This document shows positions 1 to 8,476 of a DNA stretch of 22,695 nucleotides, piece after piece (the first letter of the stretch is position 1; the number at the start of each line of letters is the position of its first letter). Source of the DNA: JAJYBV01 sp021812265. Its GTDB lineage: Bacteria; Chloroflexota; Ktedonobacteria; Ktedonobacterales; JACDGC01. Location: the NCBI GenBank assembly GCA_027459525.1, contig DAIDIC010000069.1:1-22695 (forward strand), written 5' to 3'. Both the position numbers and the translations under genes were made by a program. The notes below the pieces were generated by a model that saw only the letters and a list, made by a program, of their open reading frames with translations, made no database searches and was not told the origin of the DNA.

Positions 1-172
1 GTCCACAGGTGTTTTGGGATATTGTCGCAACGATGGTGGTGGTGTTCATATCTAGCCACATGTTTCGCCATGTGGTTCTCGTTGAAATGCGTCGCCATGT
101 GGGGTTTATCGTATGGCATAGCTATGTATATTCTAGGCTGGGATGTTTTACCTGTGTCCCTCCCGCAAATCG

Positions 173-1591
173 CTATTTTGCGGCGCGGCGACGGGCGAGC
201 CATCGCGCAATTTTTGCTTCATATCCCATTGCGCAATCGCTAGGTTGGTAAAATTGCTTGCCCTGCAAAGACTCCGGCAAATAACCTTCCGGTTGTGTTG
301 CAATTGGCGGCGGCATTGTCGCGTCTTCAGGGTCTGGCCCGATTTGTGAATACATATCTTGTGAATAAATATATCCCGTTCCATAGTGCTGCTGCTTCAT
401 GAGGGATGTTGGGGCATTGCGGATGTGCAATGGAACCGGCGGCGCATTTCCCGCTTCCAGCTCGGCTTTTACTGCCGCGTATCCCATATACAGCGCGTTG
501 GATTTTGGCGCACACGCTAAATATACTGTCGCTTCCGCCAGCGCTAAAGAACATTCCGGCATGCCAACCATGTGCGCGGCTTGCTGCGCCGCAACAGCTA
601 TACTTAACGCTTGCGGATCTGCCAAGCCGATATCTTCACTGGCCATACGCAGCAATCTTCTGGCGGCAAATTGCGGATCTTCACCCGATTCTAAAATCCG
701 CGCCAGCCAGTACAGCGCTGCGTCCGGATCGGATCCGCGAACAGATTTGTGCAGCGCCGAAATTAAATTATAATGTTCCTCACCGGCGCGATCGTATAAT
801 AGGGTTCCGGTTTGCATTGTTTGTTTTACCAAATCCGTCGTAATGCGCCGGTTTTCTTCGGTGGAATGTTCTGCCGCCAAAACCGTTGCAGCGCAGATTT
901 CCAGAACCGTCAGCGCCATTCTGGCGTCCCCGGCAGAGCGCTGCACTAAAAATTGCAGCGCGTCTTCATCTATCGTTATATGGTCTTTGCCCAGACCGCG
1001 TTCACTGTCATGCAACGCGCGTTGCAGCAGCGCTTGAATATGCTCCGGTTGCAGCGGCTGCAAGGTAAATACTCTGCAGCGGGAAAGCAGCGCTGCGTTT
1101 ACTTCGAAACTTGGATTTTCGGTGGTTGCGCCAATAAGTGTGATAATACCGTGTTCAACATGAGGCAGCAGCGCGTCTTGTTGCGCCTTATTAAAGCGAT
1201 GTACTTCATCCAGAAAAACGACGGTTTTTTTATGTGAGGACTGTAACAGCCGCCGCGCGTCATCAACTACCCGCCGAAGATCTGCCACACCCGATGTAAC
1301 AGCGCTTAATCTGACAAAATGCGCCGACCCGGTATGCGCAATCACCTCCGCTAAAGTTGTTTTGCCGCACCCAGGAGGTCCCCAAAATATCATGGAAGGA
1401 ATTCTGCCGGAGAGAATAAGTTTTCGTAGCGGCTTTTCGATGCCAATCAGCGCGTCTTGTCCCGCAATTTCATCCAGTGTTTGCGGGCGCATGCGCGAAG
1501 CTAACGGCTCTGCGAGCTGTACAGCTGCGGTGTTGTTTGCAGAAGAATCTTCACCAAACATGCTGATTTGCTGGTTATCGTTTTGCGGCAT
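173..1591 (-). CDS. rarA: Replication-associated recombination protein A (AAA+ ATPase)
   Basis: 472 aa, the usual length for RarA/MgsA, a clamp-loader-like AAA+ ATPase that acts at stalled replication forks and single-strand DNA ends. Seen: Walker A GPPGCGKTT at residues 71-79, Walker B VVFLDE at 124-129 followed by VHRFNKAQQDALLP, the sensor-1 stretch IGATTENPSF near 153-162 typical of RarA/WHIP/Mgs1, and SRCRVF with arginine-finger candidates at 171/173. The C-terminal half carries the tetramerisation-type sequence (ASEDIGLADPQAL, APKSNALY). The ATG at 1591 has an AGGTAGGG ribosome-binding stretch just upstream. The gene stands alone, divergent from the kinase gene. It ends in a lysine/arginine-rich tail, RWLARRRAAK. 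Identification is firm. Confidence 0.96.
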   Translation of the reverse strand: MPQNDNQQISMFGEDSSANNTAAVQLAEPLASRMRPQTLDEIAGQDALIGIEKPLRKLILSGRIPSMIFWGPPGCGKTTLAEVIAHTGSAHFVRLSAVTSGVADLRRVVDDARRLLQSSHKKTVVFLDEVHRFNKAQQDALLPHVEHGIITLIGATTENPSFEVNAALLSRCRVFTLQPLQPEHIQALLQRALHDSERGLGKDHITIDEDALQFLVQRSAGDARMALTVLEICAATVLAAEHSTEENRRITTDLVKQTMQTGTLLYDRAGEEHYNLISALHKSVRGSDPDAALYWLARILESGEDPQFAARRLLRMASEDIGLADPQALSIAVAAQQAAHMVGMPECSLALAEATVYLACAPKSNALYMGYAAVKAELEAGNAPPVPLHIRNAPTSLMKQQHYGTGYIYSQDMYSQIGPDPEDATMPPPIATQPEGYLPESLQGKQFYQPSDCAMGYEAKIARWLARRRAAK

Positions 1592-1856
1592 AATTCCCTA
1601 CCTGATTTCTGCGCAAATACACGAGATGTTCTTGGATTTGGCGCAATTCTTGTTTAGCATACCCGACGCAGTCGATTTAATTTTGCGGCAGTACCATAGA
1701 AATCTGAGCGGAAGCTCAGCATACGCAGAGGATACGTGCCCCAAATTTCGCTGCATTCCTAATTCAAGGTTCATGTCTATAGTACATTATTTCTTTTCAG
1801 ATCATTATATCACGCGCGGCAGTTTTCGGCCATTCCTACTAATATTGTGGAAAATG

Positions 1857-1885
1857 TTGACAGACTGGAAGTCATCTTATATGCT
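1857..1885 (+). promoter_or_regulatory. Predicted sigma-70-type promoter of the kinase gene
   Basis: In the 362-bp divergent gap between rarA and the kinase gene, a perfect -35 TTGACA (1857-1862) lies 17 bp from TATGCT (1880-1885, 4/6 to TATAAT). A strong AGGAAGGAGG ribosome-binding site follows shortly before the start codon at 1954. The rest of the gap (1592-1856) is AT-rich; no further gene or repeat is recognised in it, and the rarA promoter is not obvious. Confidence 0.5.
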
Positions 1886-1953
1886 ATTAAAAGTATATAT
1901 GCGCATGATAAAGATGAAAGATATATTTAGGAAGGAGGATTGTCAGCAACCAT

Positions 1954-3435
1954 ATGTCTCATTTGGCTGTAGGCGTTCTTCTTGCTCATCGTTACCGGGT
2001 AGAATCGGTTATTGGCAGCGGAGGCTACGCTACTGTTTATAGGGTAATACGTAAAGATAATGGCGCGACGTTTGCCATGAAGGAAGTTGCCGAAACGGAT
2101 CCGAAAGTGCAGCAGCAATTTGAAGTGGAGGCTAAACTGCTGCAAACCGCGAATCATCCAAATATTCCCCACGGATATGACTTCTTTCAGGAGCAGGATC
2201 GCAATTTTTTGATTATGGATTATGTTGAGGGGAAAGATTTGGAGCAAATGCTTGCAGAATCTTTACGCTCTCGCGGGGAGCCGATGGATGAAGCGGAAAC
2301 ATTGCGTTTGCTGATACCCATTTGCAGCGCGCTGGAATTTATGCATACCCGAAAAGATCCAATTATTCATAGAGATATTAAGCCGGCAAATATAAAATTA
2401 AACGCACAGGGCCGGCCGATTTTAATAGATTTTGGTCTCGCGAAAGTTGCCCAACCGGGAACGCAAACGCATCAGGGCGCGCAGGGAGTAACCCCCGGCT
2501 ATGCGCCGCCTGAGCAATATTTAGCGCAGGGGCTGACAGACGCCCGCACAGATATATATGGTATGGGCGCCACCATGTATGTGTTGCTTACCGGCCGCGA
2601 ACCGGTAGAAGCTACCGGGCGGTTAATGGCCAAAGCAGAATTAAAGGGGCCGGCGCTGGAACCTGCCAGAATTATTAATCAGCGGCTGAGCGCCCGTACC
2701 GCCAATATTATTGACCGCGCTATGAGCATCGACGCGGATAAGCGTCAGCAAACAGCCCGCGAGCTGCGAGCCGAAATGGAGCTTGCTTTAAAAGAGATTG
2801 AAAATGGGGTGCGGATCACTGCGAATGGCTCTCCCACGGGGCCGCTGCTGCACACATCAAAGCGCAATGCGGCGCTGCCAAGGCGTGTGCTGCCGCCGCA
2901 GCATTTGGCTTCACTGCCCATACGCAACGCTCCGCGCGAGGCAAAACCATTAGAAATGTCTTCGGACCATGCCCGGCGGCCGACGGTGCAATTAACAGAA
3001 AAACCATTGATAGACTTTGGCGGGCCGCAGGTGCGGCTTCCCGGTAAGATCTCTATTGCGTTTGCCACCGTCGAACTATATTGGGGTTTGCTGTGCGCAG
3101 GTATGCTGATTGTAGAATTGGGCACGGATGGTTTTACGCGCAACCTTAATGTGGCTGCAATTATAACTATAGGCGTATTAATTGCGCTGATTCTCGGCAT
3201 AACGCTGCTGACTGCCAGCGCGTTGGATAAGCCTATTACGCGGCGCGGCGCGGTTCAAGAATCTTCCAGAGTATTATATGGTTCCGGGCTGACGTTGGTG
3301 TGGGTTTTGGTTAACGGCTTAGCTATATACTTATATCCCAGTCTTTCATCAGTCGCCGCATTGGCCGGGTTGGGTTTTCTGGGATTAGTCAGCGTTCTTA
3401 CCGGTGTATTAAGCATTGCAAATATTTTGGCGTAA
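1954..3435 (+). CDS. Membrane-anchored Ser/Thr protein kinase (PknB/STPK type)
   Basis: 493 aa. Kinase domain about residues 14-275: glycine loop GSGGYATVY (21-29), catalytic Lys43 (AMKEV), catalytic loop HRDIKPANIKL with Asp141, DFG at 159-161, and APPEQY in place of APE near 174-179. All catalytic residues are present, so it should be active. Residues 290-365 are a proline/arginine-rich linker. The C-terminus holds four predicted membrane helices (about 368-388, 399-421, 441-461, 465-492), unlike the classic single-TM PknB with an outer PASTA or other sensor domain; no outer sensor domain is present. The ATG at 1954 follows AGGAAGGAGG at somewhat long spacing. Monocistronic and convergent with the SDR gene. 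Substrates cannot be inferred from context. Confidence 0.93.
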   Translation: MSHLAVGVLLAHRYRVESVIGSGGYATVYRVIRKDNGATFAMKEVAETDPKVQQQFEVEAKLLQTANHPNIPHGYDFFQEQDRNFLIMDYVEGKDLEQMLAESLRSRGEPMDEAETLRLLIPICSALEFMHTRKDPIIHRDIKPANIKLNAQGRPILIDFGLAKVAQPGTQTHQGAQGVTPGYAPPEQYLAQGLTDARTDIYGMGATMYVLLTGREPVEATGRLMAKAELKGPALEPARIINQRLSARTANIIDRAMSIDADKRQQTARELRAEMELALKEIENGVRITANGSPTGPLLHTSKRNAALPRRVLPPQHLASLPIRNAPREAKPLEMSSDHARRPTVQLTEKPLIDFGGPQVRLPGKISIAFATVELYWGLLCAGMLIVELGTDGFTRNLNVAAIITIGVLIALILGITLLTASALDKPITRRGAVQESSRVLYGSGLTLVWVLVNGLAIYLYPSLSSVAALAGLGFLGLVSVLTGVLSIANILA

Positions 3436-3467
3436 CTGATCCCTTTGCGCTATAAGCGATATGGAAA

Positions 3468-3494
3468 CGGGCCGCAGTCACCGTACACGGCCCG
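3468..3494. terminator. Hairpin between convergent genes
   Basis: Perfect 7-bp stem CGGGCCG (3468-3474) / CGGCCCG (3488-3494) with a 13-nt loop, between the convergent kinase and SDR genes. It has no T-run on either side, so terminator function is only suggested by position. Confidence 0.4.
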
Positions 3495-3504
3495 AGAATG
3501 CGGC

Positions 3505-4242
3505 TTATCTGTTGTTCATGCGCCGGAAAGCTTCATCAATTTCATCGCGTGTCATCCGCAGCGCCTTTTGGGAAGTTCCATAACCAATTTCAGAATCGCC
3601 GTTTGCTAGGCCAAGAAACACAGCGTCGGCAAATTCATCCAGCGGAACACCAAAAGTATGCAGGCCGGCGCCGCCAAGATCTGAATTTACCGCCGGCGGA
3701 GCAACTTCTATTACACTAACGCGCTGTGCGGCTGCCCGATGCCGCAGGCTCATAGTGAAGGAGTGCAGCCCTGCTTTTGTGGCGCTGTAGATAGGCGCAA
3801 ATACACCCGGTGTGAACGCCAGCCCCGAAGATATATTGATGATGGCGGCGTTATCTTTTCCGGAAATCTGGGGCAGAAAAAGCATAGAAAGGTGAATTGG
3901 CGCTTCAAGATTTATTTGGATTTCTTTTTGAAAATAACTCCAGTCTTCTTTTGCGTTTATTATATCAAACCGCTGCTGTATTCCGGCGTTGTTCACAAGG
4001 ATATTTATCTGAGGATACTCCTCAGTAACCCACCGATGCAGCGCGGTGCGTTCACTCTCTAATGAAACATCACATACGCGGATGTGCGCTTGCGGCAGTT
4101 TTTGTTGCGCTTTGCGCAATTGCTCTTCTCTGCGTCCGCAAATAATCACGTTGCTGCCCGATTTACTGAAGCGCTCGGCAAGCGCAAATCCTATGCCGCT
4201 TGCGCCTCCGGTAATCAAAATAGTGTTTCCTGCTAATTCCAT
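3505..4242 (-). CDS. Short-chain dehydrogenase/reductase, DltE-like
   Basis: 245 aa classical SDR, an NAD(P)-dependent oxidoreductase with a Rossmann fold. Seen: cofactor motif TGGASGIG (11-18), NNAG (84-87), catalytic Ser138/139, and YSATK with Tyr152 and Lys156. The opening MELAGNTILITGGASGIG and the tail (GYGTSQKALRMTRDEIDEAFRRMN) resemble the DltE/YxxB-like branch of SDRs, whose substrate is generally unknown. A TTG 15 bp upstream (4257) would add five residues, but the ATG at 4242 is preferred because a GAGG ribosome-binding site lies at 4252-4255 with normal spacing. Single gene; upstream DNA carries two copies of the interspersed element. Function beyond SDR chemistry is not assignable. 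Confidence 0.9.
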   Translation of the reverse strand: MELAGNTILITGGASGIGFALAERFSKSGSNVIICGRREEQLRKAQQKLPQAHIRVCDVSLESERTALHRWVTEEYPQINILVNNAGIQQRFDIINAKEDWSYFQKEIQINLEAPIHLSMLFLPQISGKDNAAIINISSGLAFTPGVFAPIYSATKAGLHSFTMSLRHRAAAQRVSVIEVAPPAVNSDLGGAGLHTFGVPLDEFADAVFLGLANGDSEIGYGTSQKALRMTRDEIDEAFRRMNNR

Positions 4243-4287
4243 TGATATATTCCTCAATATGGTTGTATTGACTTAGTTTCATAATAT

Positions 4288-4407
4288 CATGACTTTCGCT
4301 TCAGTTGAAAAATCAGAGATGTACCGGGGGTGTTGCTTCTTGTATGGATTTTTGGGGTGTGAAAAAGAGTTATCAACCATCCGCTTCTCTTTCCAACGAA
4401 AGTCTTA
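4288..4407 (-). mobile_element. MITE-like interspersed element, copy A (diverged)
   Basis: 120 bp, the shortest and most diverged copy, in reverse orientation. Ends are CATGACTTTCGCTT and, on the other strand, TAAGACTTTCGTT. It is flanked by an exact 5-bp direct repeat AATAT (4283-4287 and 4408-4412), as expected for a target-site duplication. The internal hairpins seen in other copies are eroded here, suggesting an older insertion. It lies upstream of the SDR gene. Followed by 120 bp of AT-rich DNA without a recognisable gene before copy B. Confidence 0.8.
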
Positions 4408-4537
4408 AATATGTAATAAAAAAAAAAATTGCAAATGGCGGAATGACGTATGACGATTTTGTAATGATACAAATGAATTGAATCCCGAAAAAGCATGCCA
4501 CTTCATATTAAAAAATTTTTGCCGATTGAAACATTAT

Positions 4538-4670
4538 CAGGACTTTCGCTTCAGCATGGAAAATCGGGGGATATACAAGGGATAATGCCCCTTGTATGGG
4601 GTTCTGAGGCGTCCCCAGATCTCCCTGTTTCAGATACGACCATGTGCTTCTCTTTTAAGCAAAAGCCCTA
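4538..4670 (-). mobile_element. MITE-like interspersed element, copy B
   Basis: 133 bp, reverse orientation. Ends are CAGGACTTTCGCTT and, on the other strand, TAGGGCTTTTGCTT. Exact 5-bp flanking duplication ATTAT (4533-4537 and 4671-4675). It contains a diverged version of the internal ACAAGGG/CCCTTGT hairpin. It lies just upstream of the 67-aa/FIST operon, so that operon's promoter must lie in or beside it. Confidence 0.87.
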
Positions 4671-4733
4671 ATTATAAAACAAAGCCGGTATGCATCGGCG
4701 TTTATGCGAACCTTTTGCTTAGCGAGGGATTAT

Positions 4734-4937
4734 ATGGAAAAAGGAACAATAAAACAGATGATTGATCGTATTATATTGTTGCGTTCATGCGGAAATTCTG
4801 CTATTGCGGTGACAGTAAAAACAAAAATTATCCTAAAAGGGATAAATCCTGATAAGTATACTTCACAAACTGATGATGATCCCCAAATTATTCGTAAATT
4901 GCAAGATTTGGCGGATGAATTTGGCATTCGTTTATAA
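4734..4937 (+). CDS. Uncharacterised 67-aa protein encoded before FIST gene
   Basis: Not assigned to a named family. The ATG at 4734 is chosen over one 30 bp upstream because GAGGG sits just before it. The protein is hydrophilic and likely helical at both ends: a basic N-terminal part (KGTIKQMIDRIILLRSCGN), a central KTKIILKGINPDKY stretch, then DDDPQIIRKLQDLADEFGIRL. No membrane segment, signal peptide or cysteine cluster. It ends 31 bp before the FIST gene in the same direction with no terminator between, so the two are almost certainly cotranscribed. It may be a small regulator or partner of the FIST protein; this is inference from adjacency only. Confidence 0.75.
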   Translation: MEKGTIKQMIDRIILLRSCGNSAIAVTVKTKIILKGINPDKYTSQTDDDPQIIRKLQDLADEFGIRL

Positions 4938-4968
4938 AAACCATTACCCGTGATAGAAGAGGTTGCTT

Positions 4969-6081
4969 ATGCATACTATTACTGCCTATACATCTCATAC
5001 CGAAGTGCCGGCTGCTGTTGCCGAGTTGCAAGATCAATTAAAATTAGTTTCTCAACCGAAGTGCGTCCTCTATTTTGCTTCAGCGGCGTATCCCTCAGAG
5101 AAAATTGCCGCCGCAATGGAAGAGGCTTTTTCAGGCGCAACCGTATTTGGCTGTTCAACCGCCGGCGAGATAGTCAGCGGCAAAATGCTGAAACATTCGA
5201 TTGTTGCAATGGCGCTGGATCAATCTATTATTGGTGATATTGTTATTCAGTCTGTTTCTCCGATTGAGGAACAAATTGACGTATCTTCTGTTTTTTCTGT
5301 GTTCGAAAAACATTATCATATTTCCATGCGTGACGCAGATCCAACTCAATATGTGGGAATTATTCTTTTTGATGGGCTTTCGTTTGCGGAAGAGCGCTGG
5401 ATGGATAAAATCGGCAATGCAACAGATGTGGTGTTTATCGGCGGATCGGCCGGAGATGATTTGAAATTTTCCAGAACATATGTATACGCTCATGGCCGCG
5501 CCTATACGAACACAGTTTTATTGGCGCTGCTGAAGCCAAACTGCAAATTTGATATCATTAAAACCCAAAGTTTTCAAACACTTCCTCAACAATTGGTTGC
5601 AACGAAAGTTGAGGAAGCGCATCGCGCAGTCATTGAATTTAATAATAAACCGGCTATAACTGCCTATGCGGAAGCTTTGGGCAAGTCCATTGATACTGTG
5701 GCAGAATCTTTTATGAGTAATCCATTAGGTTTAATGGTTGGCGGAGAACCGTATGTGCGAAGCCCGCAGCGAATTTCTGACGGAAAAATGATTTTTTATT
5801 GCACCATAAAAGAAGGTATGGATCTGCAAGTTCTTCAATCTTCAGATATGATCCGTGATACCCGCGAGGCAATTTTGGAGAAGAAAAACGAGTTTGGCGA
5901 GCTGCAAGCGTTAATTAATTTTCATTGCATACTGAGAACCTTAGATTTGGAAAGCCACGGCTTAACAGAAGAATATGGGCATATTTTTGATCATATTCCT
6001 ACAATAGGGTTTAGCACGTATGGTGAAGAATATATCGGGCATATGAACCAAACTGCAACAATGCTGGCTTTTGCCGCGTAA
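4969..6081 (+). CDS. FIST-domain sensory protein (FIST N + FIST C)
   Basis: 370 aa, whole-length FIST protein. The FIST domain is a predicted small-ligand (amino-acid-like) sensory module often attached to signalling outputs; here it stands without a kinase, cyclase or chemotaxis domain. Seen: N-terminal FIST features CVLYFASAAYPSEKIAAAMEEAF and the glycine-rich VFGCSTAGEIVSG (about 50-62), GIILFDGLS and VVFIGGSAGDDLKF in the middle. The FIST_C part includes NPLGLMVGGEPYVRSP and the closing PTIGFSTYGEEYIGHMNQTATMLAF. No signal peptide or membrane helix, so cytoplasmic. The ATG at 4969 follows AGAGG with 6-nt spacing; an in-frame TTG 6 bp earlier overlaps the ribosome site and is rejected. Second gene of a two-gene operon with a strong terminator behind it. 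Confidence 0.92.
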   Translation: MHTITAYTSHTEVPAAVAELQDQLKLVSQPKCVLYFASAAYPSEKIAAAMEEAFSGATVFGCSTAGEIVSGKMLKHSIVAMALDQSIIGDIVIQSVSPIEEQIDVSSVFSVFEKHYHISMRDADPTQYVGIILFDGLSFAEERWMDKIGNATDVVFIGGSAGDDLKFSRTYVYAHGRAYTNTVLLALLKPNCKFDIIKTQSFQTLPQQLVATKVEEAHRAVIEFNNKPAITAYAEALGKSIDTVAESFMSNPLGLMVGGEPYVRSPQRISDGKMIFYCTIKEGMDLQVLQSSDMIRDTREAILEKKNEFGELQALINFHCILRTLDLESHGLTEEYGHIFDHIPTIGFSTYGEEYIGHMNQTATMLAFAA

Positions 6082-6113
6082 AATTGCTATTTCTTCTCGT
6101 GTTGTTTTATGCC

Positions 6114-6143
6114 AAGGCGCAGCGGCTGCCCGCTGCGCCTTTT
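6114..6143 (+). terminator. Rho-independent terminator of the FIST operon
   Basis: Perfect 12-bp stem AAGGCGCAGCGG (6114-6125) / CCGCTGCGCCTT (6130-6141), 4-nt loop CTGC, followed by T residues. Located 33 bp after the FIST stop codon. Confidence 0.88.
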
Positions 6144-6195
6144 AAATGCGCTATGTTGAATAATATCTGCGATCAAATCAATCTGCTGTGTGCAA

Positions 6196-6441
6196 TTATT
6201 CTTTGCCGGAGGCAAGCCAGTTTAATTTGCCAAGTTTTCTTCCAAGCTGAAGATCGTATCCCCAAACTATTCCGGCCTGACTTAAAAATAATCCCGCAAA
6301 AACAAGAACATAAATAATAGCGGCGCCGATATCTGTTGCGCCGGCTTGGTATGGGCCGCCAAAACCTTCTGCCGTGGTCCAGATAATGATGGAAAGAAGT
6401 GTTCCGCTAATATATGATAGCTTTCTGTGTTGAGGCGCCAC
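6196..6441 (-). CDS. Small membrane protein, probable C-terminal remnant
   Basis: The open frame from a GTG at 6441 encodes 81 aa with two predicted membrane helices (about 9-22 and 36-56) separated by AEGFGGPYQAGATDIG. The central W-T-T-A-E-G-F-G-G-P-Y and G-A-T-D pattern looks like the end of a larger multi-pass membrane protein. The frame stays open upstream through a third hydrophobic stretch (CIFLQLLFSFFSV, to about 6480) right up to the histidine-kinase stop codon, but no ATG and no ribosome-binding site is visible. I read it as a truncated or decaying gene at the end of the two-component operon. A real short gene using the GTG cannot be excluded. Confidence 0.5.
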   Translation of the reverse strand: MAPQHRKLSYISGTLLSIIIWTTAEGFGGPYQAGATDIGAAIIYVLVFAGLFLSQAGIVWGYDLQLGRKLGKLNWLASGKE

Positions 6442-6508
6442 TGAAAAAAAGCTGAATAACAGCTGAAGGAATATGCAATGCGTGTTTGGCAGAATTTGGT
6501 TTCGAGCG

Positions 6509-7645
6509 TCACGCCTGTGGAAGTGTTAAAATAAATGTAGATCCTTTTCCTAAACCGGGGCTTTCGGCGTGTAAGCTTCCCTGCATTTGTTCGGCCAATG
6601 CGCGGGAAATGGTCAGCCCGATTCCTGATCCGCCTAATCCGCGAGATCGTGATTTATCTACTCGATAAAACCGATCAAATATCCGCAGCAAATCTTCTTT
6701 GCCTAATCCCACACCTGTATCCGTGACCTTAATACATATCGCTCCTTTTTGTTCTGCAGCAGAAACTGTTATTTTCCCCGGCGGCGGTGTGTATCGCAAC
6801 GCATTTGTAAGCAGATTGATGATAATTTGTGCGGCGCGATCCGGATCTGCCAGCATCATTGGCGTTTGTGGATCAGCAGTTATGGATAGTGATAATCCTT
6901 TTTCTTCCATAAGATCCAGGACGTATTGACTTGCTTTTTCAATAACGGCGGTGGCGGAACATGGCTGAATGGTAAGTGGTATGCGGCGTGATTCGGCGCG
7001 TGAAAGTTCTTGTAAATCATCAACTAAACGCCGCAAGCGTCCGGTTTCGTCCACCAGTTTACCAATGCGTTCCGGTTCCGGCAAAATTACGCCATCAAGT
7101 ATCCCTTCCAAGGTTCCCTGTAGAGTGGTGAGCGGGGTTCGCAATTCATGGGCGGCGTCTCCGATTAATTCTTTGCGGCGTTGTTCCGTTTCTTCCAGCG
7201 CTGCCGCCATCTGATTAATGCGTTTGGCTAACTCTTCCAGCTCGTCACCGCGGTTGAACGCCGGAACTGTAATGCGCTGATGATATTCACCTTGTTCAAT
7301 GCGTGTTGCAATTGCCGCTATGCGATTGATTGGTCTTGCCAGATAACGGGCGGTAACAATTCCTAAAATCAGCGCCAGCAATATCCCGCCAAGAATTGCA
7401 ATGAACAGCGCTTGGTGTAACGCGCCGATTATTGCTTGGTCGGTTGCTGTTTGCGCCAACTCGGATGTATTGCTCATCATGCCATTCATCGCATTCGGCT
7501 CACCCATCATCTGATTCATAACGGAGATAAGAAAATGCGGCGCAATGGCTAGAACTAGAACTAAAAAAAGCAGGATGCTGGCCAGCGCAACCAGCATATG
7601 GGAGAAAAAGAGTTTATTTTGCAATCGCATACCGCGCCATCTCAT
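6509..7645 (-). CDS. Sensor histidine kinase with Met-rich extracytoplasmic loop
   Basis: 378 aa HAMP-type sensor kinase. TM1 about 17-40, a short outer loop about 41-78, TM2 about 79-98, HAMP about 99-150. HisKA has the H-box HELRTP with phospho-acceptor His166; the HATPase domain has N281 (N-box), DTGVGL (309-314) and GGSGIGL (338-344). The outer loop carries two Met clusters (Met43, 46, 47 and Met53, 56, 57), a pattern usual in copper/silver-binding proteins; this suggests metal sensing but is inference. Its ATG overlaps the response-regulator stop by 4 bp (ATGA), so the pair is translationally coupled. Upstream in the same direction lie the SHOCT protein and the Met-rich cupredoxin. Confidence 0.95.
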   Translation of the reverse strand: MRWRGMRLQNKLFFSHMLVALASILLFLVLVLAIAPHFLISVMNQMMGEPNAMNGMMSNTSELAQTATDQAIIGALHQALFIAILGGILLALILGIVTARYLARPINRIAAIATRIEQGEYHQRITVPAFNRGDELEELAKRINQMAAALEETEQRRKELIGDAAHELRTPLTTLQGTLEGILDGVILPEPERIGKLVDETGRLRRLVDDLQELSRAESRRIPLTIQPCSATAVIEKASQYVLDLMEEKGLSLSITADPQTPMMLADPDRAAQIIINLLTNALRYTPPPGKITVSAAEQKGAICIKVTDTGVGLGKEDLLRIFDRFYRVDKSRSRGLGGSGIGLTISRALAEQMQGSLHAESPGLGKGSTFILTLPQA

Positions 7646-8367
7646 TTTCCATCATTTTTGCCGCGAAATCGGTACCCTACACCGCGGATAGTTTCAATAT
7701 AAAGCGGGTGCGCCGGATCGGCTTCAATTTTTTTGCGCAAATTTGCCATATGCACATCTACAACATGATCATCATAATATCCATTGCCCCATACCCGTTC
7801 TAGTAACTGCCCACGTGTGTATACTTTACCGGCATATTGAACCAGCGCCAGCAGCATATCAAACTCTCGCGCGGTTAATTGCACTATTTCATTGTTTACT
7901 CGTACTTCATGCCGTTCGGGATATACGGTTATATTGTCAAAGTGATATATTTGTTCGATTTCTTTTGCCGCTGCGGCGCCCATCTTTGTATTACGCGGAC
8001 GCCTTAGCATAGCATAGATGCGCGCCGTCAATTCTCTCGGGCTAAATGGTTTAGCTATATAATCATCTGCGCCGACGGAAAGTCCTACTATGCGATCTAT
8101 CTCTTCAGTTTTGGCGGTAAGCATCACTATATACATATCGCTGAACATACGTATTCTGCGGCATACTTCTATACCGTCCATACCCGGCATGGCAACATCC
8201 AATAACACCACATCACATGGTGTTGTCTGCAATATATTCAACGCAGATTGGCCGGAATGCGCCGTCAAAACAGTAAATCCGTCTTTTTTCAGATACTCTT
8301 GCAGCATCTCGGTAATATTTTCTTCATCATCTACCGTTAAAACTGTAATCGGCTGAATTTCGGCCAT
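7642..8367 (-). CDS. OmpR/PhoB-family response regulator
   Basis: 241 aa. Receiver domain about 7-120: acidic pair Asp13-Asp14, phospho-acceptor Asp57 (LLDVAMPGMDG), Thr84 (MLTAKT) and Lys107 (AKPF). C-terminal winged helix about 140-235 with TAREFDMLLALVQYAGKVYTRGQLLERVWG and the closing ETIRGVGYRF typical of OmpR/PhoB. The ATG at 8367 is preferred to one 60 bp upstream because GGGAG lies 8 nt before it and the receiver domain starts at once. It overlaps the kinase gene by 4 bp. Partner of the Met-rich-loop kinase; likely a local metal-stress regulator. Element copy C separates it from the SHOCT gene, so it may be transcribed independently of the cupredoxin. Confidence 0.96.
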   Translation of the reverse strand: MAEIQPITVLTVDDEENITEMLQEYLKKDGFTVLTAHSGQSALNILQTTPCDVVLLDVAMPGMDGIEVCRRIRMFSDMYIVMLTAKTEEIDRIVGLSVGADDYIAKPFSPRELTARIYAMLRRPRNTKMGAAAAKEIEQIYHFDNITVYPERHEVRVNNEIVQLTAREFDMLLALVQYAGKVYTRGQLLERVWGNGYYDDHVVDVHMANLRKKIEADPAHPLYIETIRGVGYRFRGKNDGK

Positions 8368-8476
8368 ATTCGCTGCTCCCAGTGAAAGATACTTTGTTAA
8401 GTTATGTACATAGTATATGGCAGGCATATCTCAAATACATCACAAGATATCCAAGTTTTCACAAATTTATGTTATT

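Noticed and set aside
9..251. Overlapping open frames at the left edge and a twice-repeated CGCCATGTGG (66-75, 93-102)
   Set aside because: No ribosome site and no protein-like features; the repeat is short. Nothing firm can be called in 1-172.
1362..2042. 226-codon open frame on the + strand
   Set aside because: It lies antisense to rarA for its first third, runs through the kinase promoter, and overlaps the true kinase start in another frame. Its product is low in recognisable features.
4243..4257. TTG start for the SDR gene at 4257
   Set aside because: A GAGG ribosome site sits inside that extension and fits the ATG at 4242.
4413..4532. Gene between element copies A and B
   Set aside because: AT-rich with a long A-run and no open frame with a ribosome site.
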